From: Gammaproteobacteria bacterium | Lineage (GTDB): Bacteria > Pseudomonadota > Gammaproteobacteria > Tenderiales > Tenderiaceae | DNA length: 52,550 bases | Reading direction: 5' to 3' | NCBI GenBank assembly: GCA_024277755.1 | Contig: JAJRUN010000082.1 | Location: 1 to 52,550, forward strand | Shown here: piece by piece, positions 1 through 8,585 of the stretch | How positions within the stretch are numbered: position 1 is the stretch's first letter | Layout: the number at the start of each line of letters is the position of its first letter | Notes under the pieces: generated by a model | Told to the model about the DNA's origin: nothing | The model's input: the letters and a program-made list of their open reading frames with translations, nothing else | The model's database searches: none | Program-made: the position numbers and the translations under genes

Positions 1-286
1 CCCCGTTACGATCGCAAAGATTAAACTCCTTGCGCTTCATCCGACGACTGGCATTGGTAATGTCGGGTGATTTTAGGCTGTTATCACTGCAAAAAAGTTT
101 CATACCGCCACCAGTACCCGTGGACTCAACCACCGGCGTTGGATAACGCGAGACACTTCCAAATTCTTCAGCAACATAACTGGAAAAGGGATAGACCGTC
201 GAACTGCCAACAATTTTGATCTGATCTCGCGCCACAGCACTGCCGCAGACAAGGGCCGACACCAACAATACGATAACTTTTTTCAT
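1..286 (-). CDS. pstS: Phosphate ABC transporter substrate-binding protein PstS (N-terminal part, cut by window edge)
   Basis: Only the first 95 residues lie in the window. They begin with a Sec signal peptide (MKKVIVLLVSALVCGSAVA) followed by IKIVGSSTVYPFSSYVAEEF and a VESTGTGGGMKLFC segment, the hallmark start of PstS-type periplasmic phosphate-binding proteins, in which the GSSTV and STGTGGG loops contact the phosphate. The start ATG overlaps the stop of the preceding PhoX-like gene by four bases (ATGA), so the two are probably translationally coupled and belong to the same long minus-strand operon. Family knowledge: PstS delivers inorganic phosphate to the PstCAB transporter; those genes would be expected beyond the left edge. 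The PstS family call is confident; whether the protein is full length cannot be seen. Confidence 0.9.
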   Translation of the reverse strand, partial: MKKVIVLLVSALVCGSAVARDQIKIVGSSTVYPFSSYVAEEFGSVSRYPTPVVESTGTGGGMKLFCSDNSLKSPDITNASRRMKRKEFNLCDRNG

Positions 287-1380
287 AACAGCTCCTTAAT
301 CACATAGTTAGAATTAATTGAAGGGGATGCCTGTAACGCAAATACCCGAGTCGTATCGACTTCATCCCGTAGTGTGAGTTTCTGAATCTTGGCATCGAAG
401 CTCATATTTATAATTTTTTTATCAAATCCTGAGATACCCTTTATAGCCATTACTCGAATCGGCTCAATCAAACCTGCATATTTTTTGTTACGAGACTTCA
501 TCTTCAAGCACTCCTCTCCGTATAACGTTGAGATATAGGTAAAGCCATTACCACAACGACTTTGATTAGGCATTGACGATTCAAACAGTTTGTTAAAGGT
601 GATCTTTTTAAGCTTGAATTTCATCTTTAGCGCTGAAACATTTCCCAACAAGGTGTATTTAACTCCCTCGTTATTAGGGCTAATCGCATAAAGAAAACCC
701 TTAGATAAACTATTGGGCTGCTCCGAGACGAACATATACAACCGTCCGCTGTTGTTACCATCAAGCAAATAAAATGTTTTTGCATCCGGCATCATAAGCA
801 CCTCACTGGCGAACAGCCGCCCCATTGAATAATTTTTGATCGCCTTGGCCTGACCTTGTTCATCCAGCAGAATAATTTCAGCTACCCAACCATAGTTATA
901 GGGTTTTACCTGATCTTGTTTACCCTTGAAATAGGTTTTGAAAGTATTAATAAACCCATCACCATCCTCATCGATCAAGCCACCTTCAGACACCAGCAAT
1001 GATCCCCAAGCGCTGCTTACCCCTGTGGTTGGTGAATACAACCCCATAATGCTGGCCATATTCAATGCGTTTGTATCTATTTTTTTCAGCGTTTCAGGTG
1101 CCCATTCGGTCACATAAATCTGTCCCACAGGCTGATTAAAAATAGAAAACACAAACTCACGTTTACCCATTAACAACACCTTGTCCAAATCACTGTCTGA
1201 ATAGATCAAGGTCTGGTCATCGTGCAAGAGTGGCGCGCCCCGATAATCACTGGCCAGGCCAAAGATATGCCGCCCGATCACATCACCGCCGATGGCCTCA
1301 AAGCCAGCCGCCTGTACCGCAGCAGACAGGGCCGCGCTGAACAGGAGGGAAACAAGCATCAACTTAGTTAAATATTTCAT
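283..1380 (-). CDS. PhoX-like (DUF839) secreted protein, probable phosphate-acquisition factor
   Basis: The protein has 365 residues and begins with a Sec-type signal peptide (hydrophobic run, then AAVQAAG); no twin-arginine motif is present. The middle resembles PhoX/DUF839 alkaline phosphatases: a WGSLLVSEGG block near residue 125, GWVAEI near 165, then GRLFASE and a DGNNSGRLYMFVSE...LYAI block at about 188-232, which match the order of the PhoX WGT-L-xCEE, GWVVEI, GRFxHE and YKFVS blocks. The protein is shorter than typical Tat-exported PhoX (over 500 residues), so activity is uncertain. It sits 3 bases behind the TonB receptor gene and overlaps pstS by four bases, so a role in releasing or handling phosphate is inferred. 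The family assignment was made by eye and is moderate in strength. Confidence 0.6.
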   Translation of the reverse strand: MKYLTKLMLVSLLFSAALSAAVQAAGFEAIGGDVIGRHIFGLASDYRGAPLLHDDQTLIYSDSDLDKVLLMGKREFVFSIFNQPVGQIYVTEWAPETLKKIDTNALNMASIMGLYSPTTGVSSAWGSLLVSEGGLIDEDGDGFINTFKTYFKGKQDQVKPYNYGWVAEIILLDEQGQAKAIKNYSMGRLFASEVLMMPDAKTFYLLDGNNSGRLYMFVSEQPNSLSKGFLYAISPNNEGVKYTLLGNVSALKMKFKLKKITFNKLFESSMPNQSRCGNGFTYISTLYGEECLKMKSRNKKYAGLIEPIRVMAIKGISGFDKKIINMSFDAKIQKLTLRDEVDTTRVFALQASPSINSNYVIKELL

Positions 1381-1383
1381 AGC

Positions 1384-4300
1384 TTAAAACTTCATGGAAA
1401 AATAAAGACTGTATGAACGGCCGGGGAAAAAGCGCATCGAAGTTTTGTCCCCCTGCTTCATTTTCACCTCACTATCAAGCAGATTAATCGCCTTAAAGGT
1501 GATGTTGTAGCCGATCCTCTTTACCTGTTCATCGTAGGTATCATTCAATCCCCACTTAACGACGAAATCCAGTTTGTGAAACGGCTGTTCGTAGACATCA
1601 GGGTTACCGTTTATCCCCAGAGCAGATATCCGCTCACCGGATACGTTATAGAGCAGCACTGCACTGCGACGGGTAAAGAAATTATCGTAACCCAGCTGCA
1701 TGTTGACGATATAAGGTGACTGACCCTGCATAGCCCTGTTTTCTGAGGTCAGGAAAGGTATAAACTGATCGTTCTGATTCTCGGGCGCATTCTTGTCCAA
1801 CACAATTATTGAATCGATCATGGCGTAGTTACCCGCCACATAATAATGCTTCAGCGAGGAAAACAGACCTTCCAGGTTTTTCCTAAACCCCAGTTCAAGC
1901 CCAAGACTGGTTGCACTTTGCGCGTTACGGTACGAGGTTTCTATATCGACATCACTGATGGTTCGCACTGTCTCAATCGGGTTAATAAAGTCTTTACTAA
2001 ACACAGCAACGGAATAAGACTCGTCGTGACTTGGATACCACTCATATTTCAAATCAAGATTAGTAATCGTTGTGTACTTAAGATTTTCATAGCCATAGAT
2101 GATGTAGCCAGTCAGCGGATCTTTATAGCGATTAGGACTAAACTCGCGAAAATCAGGACGGCTAATGGTTTGACTGAAGGCAAAACGAAGTTGATGTTCA
2201 GCATCAAAACGCCAGGTTGCCCCCAACGAAGGCAGCAGGTCCGTTGTATCCAAGGCATAACTATCCTCTTCCTGGCCTACACGCAAGGATTGCGTCGAAA
2301 CCTCTTGACGCAAACCCAACAACACATCCAGTTTTTCCAGCGGCGAGACCAATTGCTTCACATAAAACGCGCTGACATTCTGCTCAGCAGTATAAAAGTC
2401 ATCCGGCTTGTATGAATCAAGAATATCCACTGTGCCAGCATCCACACTGCCTTCGCTCAGTGCAGAGTCTATCGGGTAGGGGTCAAGATTGTCGTTGTAT
2501 TTTATCTTAAAGCGACGGCTATCCAGTTCACGAGACTTTTTGTATTCAAACAAGCCAAGTTGAGTGTAGTTATCCCGCTTGTTGTATTTGAATGGCAGAG
2601 TGAAATCCAGACGATAATTTTCAACCTTATCATTCAGGTCAGAATAAAGATAAAACAACTTCTTTGAATCCAGCACCATCTGATCATTGACCTGTTTGTA
2701 CTCATATTCAAAGGTTCCCGGCTCAATCCGTGAAGCACTGGCTGTTTCCGCCCCCCACTTGATAATCAGATTATCAAGATAGGCATCACCCGCCCCAAAA
2801 TGATGTTCACCGTTAAATTGATGCGCCACAAGACCCTTTTCTGCATATTGCAGATAGGTACGTTCGCTGTAGGTGTCTTCATCGAGATCGTCTTTCTTGC
2901 CAAGATTGGTAATGTCGCTGGTTTCATTCAGAGACAACAGTGTGTACTTAACCTGATTCCCCTCCAGGGTATCCAGGCCGACACTGACCATTCCGCCGTA
3001 TTTCTGTGTTATACGGGTGACATCAAACTGTCCTGTGTCCGTATGAATATTGATATCGTTGAGCTGATCGTACTCATATTCATCTTTGATGATCTGCGTG
3101 GATTTTTCACTGGTCTTATAATAAAGGGAACCGGCCACACCATATTTCAAACCACCCCCTGTTTTAAAACTCTGACCAAAAGAAACCGCAGCACTCTTAC
3201 CCGGTTGAAGTTTGCGTTTTTCCAACCCGTAAGAGCGATAATTCATCATCGCCTTGTTCAGGGCTTTTTTATCAGCCCCACTCAAGCCTTCTGCGATAAT
3301 GGTATTGCCAATCCTGACCTCTTCCGTCAACACAGAAAAATTATCACTGCTACTCAGCAATGACGATGGCATACCGTGGGCGTTATCACCGTTATAGGCG
3401 ACACGTTGACCGGTAGACGAGTTAAAGACCAGTCCCACCTCTGCCTTGGCATAGTTATCTTCCTTGGGAATATCCTTGGTGGTAATCAACACTGCACCAC
3501 CGGCAAAGGTGCCTGGCAGATCACTGCTATGTGTCTTTTGAATACTCATACTCTGAATAACGCTGGTAGGAAAAATATCCAAAGGCACGACACGTTTGGT
3601 GGGTTCCGGCGAAGGAATATGCAGGTTATTGAGCAAGATTGTGCTGTAACGTTCACCCAGCCCGCGAATGAATACAAACTTACCATCCACCACTGTAATT
3701 CCTGTCACACGCTTTAGCGCGCCAGAAGCAGATGAATCACCAGACTTGCTGAACTGCTCGCTGGAGATCGCATCCCCCAATACTGCACTGTCTTTCAACT
3801 CAGCCAGACTGACGCTCAAACTACCCTCCACTGCCGGGGCCGTCACCACAAACTCATCCATAACAATATCGGCCTTCACCAGGGCCACAGTCTTTTCAGT
3901 GGTCGCCTTTGCCTCAACCTTAATATCCTTCAACACCTTCATAATGAAGTTAGGGTGGATCACGGAAATATCGTAAACCCCGGCAACCAATTCAACCTGA
4001 ACAATCCCATTTTCATCCGAGGTGGCTTCGATGATCTGACCCTTGAAAAACAGTTTTGCCCCAACCACCACTTCGCCGGTCTTGCTGTTTTTCAGGCTCA
4101 GTTTCAGATTTCCTTTTGGGCCTGTTTGAGGCTTTGCCTGTTGATGATCAAAGTCCTTACCGTAGGCAGCCAACGGCAGGTCAAGCTCAACATCAGCCCC
4201 CGTCTTAGTCAGGTTCAAAAAAATCTGGCTCTGCTGATTTTCAAGCAAACGTACCTCGGTAAGCGCAAACATCTCATCATTTTTGTAATAGCCCACCTCA

Positions 4301-4503
4301 TATTCAGCATTGGGCAAGGAAAAGGCAGCCAAACCAAATTCATTGGTTGGCTGTCTGACATCGCCGACAACAATGCTGATATTTTTTTGGACGGCACCAT
4401 CTTTAAAGACAAACACATAAAGATTGTCATCCGCTTGAGCCAGTCCCCAGCAGCAGCAAAAAACAACTGCAAGGAGGCGATTAATAACACTCAACTGGAT
4501 CAT
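1384..4503 (-). CDS. TonB-dependent outer-membrane receptor with N-terminal carboxypeptidase-regulatory-like domains
   Basis: From the chosen ATG (4503) the protein has 1039 residues. An in-frame TTG at 4548 would add 15 residues, but the ATG has a GAGAAG ribosome site and immediately yields a signal peptide (MIQLSVINRLLAVVFCCCWG). Two Ig-like segments follow (about 30-100 and 130-210, the second like CarboxypepD_reg). The plug contains SKSGDSSASGALKRVTGI, FIRGLGERYS, and LNNLHIPSPEPTKR, all typical of TonB receptors. The barrel ends in SLYFSMKF with a terminal Phe, the BAM recognition signature. The gene overlaps the upstream TPR gene and precedes the PhoX-like gene by 3 bases. The substrate is not deducible from sequence; the operon and Pho-box context suggest a phosphate-containing compound. 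Confidence 0.88.
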   Translation of the reverse strand: MIQLSVINRLLAVVFCCCWGLAQADDNLYVFVFKDGAVQKNISIVVGDVRQPTNEFGLAAFSLPNAEYEVGYYKNDEMFALTEVRLLENQQSQIFLNLTKTGADVELDLPLAAYGKDFDHQQAKPQTGPKGNLKLSLKNSKTGEVVVGAKLFFKGQIIEATSDENGIVQVELVAGVYDISVIHPNFIMKVLKDIKVEAKATTEKTVALVKADIVMDEFVVTAPAVEGSLSVSLAELKDSAVLGDAISSEQFSKSGDSSASGALKRVTGITVVDGKFVFIRGLGERYSTILLNNLHIPSPEPTKRVVPLDIFPTSVIQSMSIQKTHSSDLPGTFAGGAVLITTKDIPKEDNYAKAEVGLVFNSSTGQRVAYNGDNAHGMPSSLLSSSDNFSVLTEEVRIGNTIIAEGLSGADKKALNKAMMNYRSYGLEKRKLQPGKSAAVSFGQSFKTGGGLKYGVAGSLYYKTSEKSTQIIKDEYEYDQLNDINIHTDTGQFDVTRITQKYGGMVSVGLDTLEGNQVKYTLLSLNETSDITNLGKKDDLDEDTYSERTYLQYAEKGLVAHQFNGEHHFGAGDAYLDNLIIKWGAETASASRIEPGTFEYEYKQVNDQMVLDSKKLFYLYSDLNDKVENYRLDFTLPFKYNKRDNYTQLGLFEYKKSRELDSRRFKIKYNDNLDPYPIDSALSEGSVDAGTVDILDSYKPDDFYTAEQNVSAFYVKQLVSPLEKLDVLLGLRQEVSTQSLRVGQEEDSYALDTTDLLPSLGATWRFDAEHQLRFAFSQTISRPDFREFSPNRYKDPLTGYIIYGYENLKYTTITNLDLKYEWYPSHDESYSVAVFSKDFINPIETVRTISDVDIETSYRNAQSATSLGLELGFRKNLEGLFSSLKHYYVAGNYAMIDSIIVLDKNAPENQNDQFIPFLTSENRAMQGQSPYIVNMQLGYDNFFTRRSAVLLYNVSGERISALGINGNPDVYEQPFHKLDFVVKWGLNDTYDEQVKRIGYNITFKAINLLDSEVKMKQGDKTSMRFFPGRSYSLYFSMKF

Positions 4504-5614
4504 CCTGACACTTCTCAATCTGTTTAAATACAACCGATGCCCTGGCAAACAACTGGCTATCCGATATCTGTTTCAGATATTTTCTAGCACTGGCATAATC
4601 GCCAATCCTGAAATACCCATAGCCAAGCGCATAAGCAATATTGTCATCCTGCAACAGGTCGTAACGCTTTAAGGCTGCCTCTTTGGTCACCAGCGTTTCG
4701 TAGTCGTCAAGAAAGATATCGATGCCCAACCGCTGCCTGAACTTTTCTGCCTGCTGGAAGATACGGCGATTTAACTGTAGCGAACGGGCCGGCTGCCGTG
4801 CCTTGAGATAAAGGGTTGCGGCCTTGAGTGCAAAGCTAGGGTGCTCAATCGACGCCCAATCAAACACCAGGGCGGCCATCAAATAGCGTTCTTTATCAAT
4901 GTAGACCTGCCCCAGTAACTCCACCAACTGATCATCATTACGATGTTTTAGAATGGCCTCTTCCAATAAAGAGGCCGCTTCGTCCAGCTGATTGTTTTCA
5001 CGCAGGGCATAGGCAATGGCCAGATAATCACGCGCTGAATAGTCTTTAGCTTGCAGATATTTATGCACATACTCTTCCGCCTGCTGATAGAAACCCAGCT
5101 CCATCAAATAATAGAATTTCTGCTTATAAAATACGGATGATTCAGGAAACAAGGCAATGCCCTGATCAAGCACCGCCCAGGCTTTTTCCATCAAACCTTG
5201 TTGCTTATAAGCCTCTGCCTTGATCACCAGCATCTGTTCATTAGCCAGTGCCGCTTCACCTGCCTCATCCAGCGCCTTTACAACCTCGGCATAGTTTTGC
5301 CGCTGCCAGTGATTTCGCGCAACATACAACATGATGGAGAGATTGCGCTGGCCCTTTGCCATCGATGCAGCAAGAAATATATTCGATAGTTGTGGATACG
5401 ACAGCTTATGCAGCAGAATTCCCTTTAACGAATAGTAACGAGCAAAATCAAAACCGGGTTGCCGTACATCGACTTTTTCAAGCACCTCTTTAGCCCGTTG
5501 AAGGTAACCGTCTTTCAATAAAACAGCACCCAGGTTGACATAATCAACCTTTTCCTCGGCACTTGAGGCCAGCGAAGCCGTCATCAAACACATTACAATT
5601 AACAGTCTCTTCAT
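4481..5614 (-). CDS. Periplasmic TPR-repeat protein of the TonB2-type cluster
   Basis: This 377-residue protein has a short signal peptide (MKRLLIVMCLMTASLASS, cleavage near SSA) and then helical tetratricopeptide-like repeats throughout, for example LGAVLLKDGYLQRAKEVLEK, ALDEAGEAALANEQMLVIKAEAYKQ, and a late ALGYGYFRIGDYASARKYLK repeat. TPR proteins are a regular last member of TonB2-type exb/ton operons (the Vibrio/Shewanella arrangement), where they are thought to act in the periplasm with TonB. Its start lies 4 bases after the tonB stop and its 3' end overlaps the start of the receptor gene by 23 bases, so it is co-transcribed with both. The exact function is not known. Confidence 0.75.
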   Translation of the reverse strand: MKRLLIVMCLMTASLASSAEEKVDYVNLGAVLLKDGYLQRAKEVLEKVDVRQPGFDFARYYSLKGILLHKLSYPQLSNIFLAASMAKGQRNLSIMLYVARNHWQRQNYAEVVKALDEAGEAALANEQMLVIKAEAYKQQGLMEKAWAVLDQGIALFPESSVFYKQKFYYLMELGFYQQAEEYVHKYLQAKDYSARDYLAIAYALRENNQLDEAASLLEEAILKHRNDDQLVELLGQVYIDKERYLMAALVFDWASIEHPSFALKAATLYLKARQPARSLQLNRRIFQQAEKFRQRLGIDIFLDDYETLVTKEAALKRYDLLQDDNIAYALGYGYFRIGDYASARKYLKQISDSQLFARASVVFKQIEKCQDDPVECY

Positions 5615-5618
5615 CGCC

Positions 5619-6251
5619 TTAGTCCAGTTTGAAAACGATCTTCTGCATCGCCCACACCTTCACCTTCTTGCCGTTATAGGTAGCCGGTTCAAACTTCCAG
5701 CGACGAATCGTACTATCGGCCTTCAGGTCAAATATATCCTTAGGCTTTGATTCAATAATCTCGACGTTTTCTACGTTGCCTGATTCATCAATCAACACAT
5801 TCATGCTGACGTAACCACTGATCCCCTGACGGCGTGCCAACTCGGGATAAACAACGGGTGAGCGCTTTCTCACCCTGGGAGCCGTATCAACACTCTCTTT
5901 GTCCATGGTGTTATCGGCGAATGAATCCAACAAACCGCCATCACCAATGTTGGCGAATTCTGCATCATCAAACATGGGCACACCAAAACTCAGGCTGCTG
6001 CCCGACAGTGACGATCCAAGGCTACCCGGTTTGATAGAAGGCAAGGCCTGATCATGCTGACGCCGCTTGGGTTTAGGCTTTTCCTTTTGCTTGGGCTTAT
6101 TGATCTGTTTCTGTTTATTAACATTGAAGCTCACCTGCTTGTCAGCAGCCTCATCCATCTTTATGTCAGATTCGTTCAGACCAATCACCAGACTGAATAA
6201 CAGACAGGGAATCAGCAGCGCGGCTAACAGCGCAATAATACGTTTATGCAT
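5619..6251 (-). CDS. tonB: TonB energy-transducing protein (TonB2 type)
   Basis: The chosen start (ATG 6251) gives 210 residues and puts the single membrane anchor (IIALLAALLIPCLLFSLVIG) at the very N-terminus. A longer reading frame would start inside exbD and add residues that are not TonB-like. After the anchor come a Lys/Pro-rich spacer (KPKQKEKPKPKRR) and a C-terminal TonB domain: YPELARRQGISGYVSMNVLI, GNVENVEIIES, then IRRWKFEPATYNGKKVKVW. TonB spans the periplasm and passes proton-motive force from ExbB/ExbD to outer-membrane receptors by contacting their TonB box. It is short, as in TonB2 proteins. It follows exbD by 13 bases and is followed by the TPR gene and a receptor gene, its likely client. 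Confidence 0.9.
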   Translation of the reverse strand: MHKRIIALLAALLIPCLLFSLVIGLNESDIKMDEAADKQVSFNVNKQKQINKPKQKEKPKPKRRQHDQALPSIKPGSLGSSLSGSSLSFGVPMFDDAEFANIGDGGLLDSFADNTMDKESVDTAPRVRKRSPVVYPELARRQGISGYVSMNVLIDESGNVENVEIIESKPKDIFDLKADSTIRRWKFEPATYNGKKVKVWAMQKIVFKLD

Positions 6252-6264
6252 GACGATGCCAGCT

Positions 6265-6672
6265 CTAGGAGCCAGACTCCTGTTCCGTCGCCACACCCAC
6301 ATCGCTGGCCCCGGCCAGACGTGACTGGTCAACTACCTCTAGCACCACCTTGGCAGCCACTGTTTCGTCGGTCACCACCAATACCGATTTATCTGTGCTT
6401 GCACGCAGCATTTCACGCAACTTGCCTTGCAGGCTGTAGATACGCACCGGCATATTGTCGACATAAATATCACTGTATTGATCAATGAAGACACGAATCG
6501 ATTTAGTGGATGCCGCCGAGGCACTGGCGGCACTGGGGCGGTCGAGTTCCAGCTTCATGTCTTTAACAAAGGTAGTGGTGACCATAAAAAAGATCAGCAG
6601 AATAAACACCATATCAATCAGCGGTGAAATATCGATCTGTCCCTCTTCTTCATGATTGTCTCTATAACGCAT
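6265..6672 (-). CDS. exbD: ExbD/TolR family biopolymer transport protein
   Basis: The 135-residue protein has the ExbD layout: a short cytoplasmic N-terminus, one membrane helix (INISPL-like DISPLIDMVFILLIFFMVTTTF) and a periplasmic domain. Asp17 or Asp at PLIDMVFILL is the conserved proton-carrying acid of the family. The periplasmic part shows the typical IRVFIDQYSDIYVDN and VVTDETVAAKVVLEVVDQSRLAGASDVGVAT segments. It works with the ExbB homologues encoded immediately upstream (3-base gap) to energise TonB. The stop is TAG, which shows that amber codons terminate translation in this genome. Confidence 0.92.
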   Translation of the reverse strand: MRYRDNHEEEGQIDISPLIDMVFILLIFFMVTTTFVKDMKLELDRPSAASASAASTKSIRVFIDQYSDIYVDNMPVRIYSLQGKLREMLRASTDKSVLVVTDETVAAKVVLEVVDQSRLAGASDVGVATEQESGS

Positions 6673-6675
6673 AAC

Positions 6676-7287
6676 TCACACTCTCCGAGGCTGATTACTT
6701 TTGGCGCAGACAAGATCACGAATCTGATCCAGCTCACGATTGATATTCAATTGACGACGTTCAATCACCCGGCCAATCAACAGGCCGGGAATGGAAATCG
6801 CCAGCCCCATCTGGGTGGTAAACAGCGCACGGCTGATGCCGCCGGCGATACCGCCGGTTTGGCTAAACAGGGTCATGTCGCCCAGCGACTCAAAGGTCTC
6901 AATCATGCCGTCCACCGTTCCCAGTAGTCCTAGCAGCGGCGCAACCGCCACCAGCGAACGGGCCAATGCCCGGTGTTGAGACATCTCTGATTTCAACTGT
7001 TGAAAACCTTCGTTCAAGACCGACTTGAGCTGCTCGCATGATGTTGCCGTCCTGGATTTCTCAACCGCCATCAGCGCTGCACGGGCAGTGATGGCGGATG
7101 ATTCCAGCTTGCTTTCCTGCGCCCGCTTAATCAGTTCACGCGGGCCTTTACGACTGGTGCGAATATTGATCATCCGGTACACCAGTGCATACCACAGCAT
7201 GACAGCAACAAAGATCAACGGCGGCATGACAAAGCCCCCCATTTCGTAATAGCGCGTCAATGTATTCAGATCAGGCAACACGGTCAT
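6676..7287 (-). CDS. exbB: ExbB/TolQ/MotA-family proton channel subunit (ExbB2-like)
   Basis: The 203-residue protein has an N-terminal membrane helix (MPPLIFVAVMLWYALVYRMI), a cytoplasmic segment with RALARSLVAVAPLLGLLGTVDGMIETF, and a second and third helix pair containing GGIAGGISRALFTTQMGLAISIPGLLIG. The APLLGLLGTV and ALxTTxxGLxxAIP blocks are diagnostic for the MotA/TolQ/ExbB channel family. It is the second ExbB-like gene of the cluster: it begins directly after the TtpC-like gene with no gap and lies 3 bases before exbD. In TonB2 systems ExbB2 pairs with ExbD2 while the larger TtpC is an additional essential component. Confidence 0.9.
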   Translation of the reverse strand: MTVLPDLNTLTRYYEMGGFVMPPLIFVAVMLWYALVYRMINIRTSRKGPRELIKRAQESKLESSAITARAALMAVEKSRTATSCEQLKSVLNEGFQQLKSEMSQHRALARSLVAVAPLLGLLGTVDGMIETFESLGDMTLFSQTGGIAGGISRALFTTQMGLAISIPGLLIGRVIERRQLNINRELDQIRDLVCAKSNQPRRV

Positions 7288-8583
7288 TTACTTCTTGTGA
7301 GTGTTGATCATGTGCAGAGCGGCCTGCTCCAGATCATTTTTAATCTGTCGCGCCCAGCTGCTTAAAAGATTTCCGATCAACAACAAGGGAATCGCCACCA
7401 CCAGACCAAACTTGGTGGTCAACAGGGCTTCTGAAATACCTGAAGACAGCATTTTGGGGTCCCCGGTACCAAACTCGGTAATAATGTCAAAGGTGCTGAT
7501 CATGCCCGTTACGGTGCCCAACAGACCCAGCAGCGGTGATATGGCTGCAATCACCAGAATGGCGGCACCAAACCGATCAATATAGCTACTCTCGTGCAAA
7601 ATGGATTCACTGATAATGTCTTCAATATGATCACGATCACGCTTCAGATTACGCAGGGTTGCAGCGATCACCTTACTGGCGGCACTGACATTTTGACTGC
7701 ACACATGCAAGGCTGCATCAATATCACCCGAGGCAATTTTTTCATTCACCTTGCGCGCTATCTTGTGAATGTTTGAGCCAGCCCGCATCAACATCACAAT
7801 ACGCAGTGATACCAGCAACAGGCCCACCAGGCCCAACACAATAATGACCTCACCCACCAGACCACCGGCGTTCACTTCATCCGCAAAGCTCTTTTCATCT
7901 TTCTTCTCGATTCCCTTTTCAACATTGTCAAACAAGAAGATCGAAATAACCTGTGGATACAGATGCTCAGCCAACTGTTCGGCAATGGCGCGGGTCGAAC
8001 TGTCCCAGATGCTGAACTGGCCATTCCCGGCCGGTGCTAAAATTCCACTTCCCTGTGGACTCACTCCATACTTTGCCACCCGGCCAACATTGATAACCTG
8101 GCCATCAACTGCTTCGCCATCAGCCAAAAAATAACGCCCCTGTGTCGATAACACCTGGCCATCAAGCACAATCACATCCGTCGCCTGGGCAAAGGCCGAG
8201 GCCAAACGCCGATCCTGAGCGACAGACTCATCCAGTTTTTTATCCAGTTTTCCCAATGACTCCTGTGCCTGGCTTAAAGTTGTGTCCAGCAACAGGTCAT
8301 CATTTTCAGCGTAGTCCACCCCTCTTGATGCCTCCACAACCTGACGATTCAGACGGTCGGTCTGATTTTGCTTCTCCAGAAACACCTTCTGTAAAGCATC
8401 GATATCAAGCGCCACCTGATCCAGCTGATGTTTCTGGCTTTGACGCAATGTCGTTAAACGCTGCGCCAACGCTTTCTTTTCTGCAACCAGATAGGCAAAC
8501 TCCTTCTGGTAGGCCTGTTCCAATTCACCCGCCTGAACCAACGCGCTTGCCAGCAAACACAGTAGTAAAATAAAAATACGCAT
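7288..8583 (-). CDS. TtpC-like large ExbB family protein with periplasmic coiled-coil extension
   Basis: The protein has 431 residues: a signal peptide (MRIFILLLCLLASALVQA), a periplasmic region of about 210 residues that starts with a long charged coiled coil (KEFAYLVAEKKALAQRLTTL..., about 25-140), then a C-terminal ExbB/TolQ domain. The channel domain shows a membrane helix near 240-265, FGAAILVIAAISPLLGLLGTVTGMISTF near 340-365, and GISEALLTTKFGLVVAIPLLLIG. This fusion of a periplasmic domain to an ExbB channel matches TtpC, a fourth inner-membrane component needed by Vibrio TonB2 systems. It lies between the DUF3450 gene (2-base gap) and exbB (adjacent). The family assignment is strong; the specific need for this protein in TonB action is by analogy. 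Confidence 0.85.
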   Translation of the reverse strand: MRIFILLLCLLASALVQAGELEQAYQKEFAYLVAEKKALAQRLTTLRQSQKHQLDQVALDIDALQKVFLEKQNQTDRLNRQVVEASRGVDYAENDDLLLDTTLSQAQESLGKLDKKLDESVAQDRRLASAFAQATDVIVLDGQVLSTQGRYFLADGEAVDGQVINVGRVAKYGVSPQGSGILAPAGNGQFSIWDSSTRAIAEQLAEHLYPQVISIFLFDNVEKGIEKKDEKSFADEVNAGGLVGEVIIVLGLVGLLLVSLRIVMLMRAGSNIHKIARKVNEKIASGDIDAALHVCSQNVSAASKVIAATLRNLKRDRDHIEDIISESILHESSYIDRFGAAILVIAAISPLLGLLGTVTGMISTFDIITEFGTGDPKMLSSGISEALLTTKFGLVVAIPLLLIGNLLSSWARQIKNDLEQAALHMINTHKK

Positions 8584-8585
8584 GA

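Noticed and set aside
2800..3363. 187-codon plus-strand frame inside the TonB receptor gene
   Set aside because: It lies entirely within a strongly supported receptor gene on the other strand and shows no domain or ribosome site.
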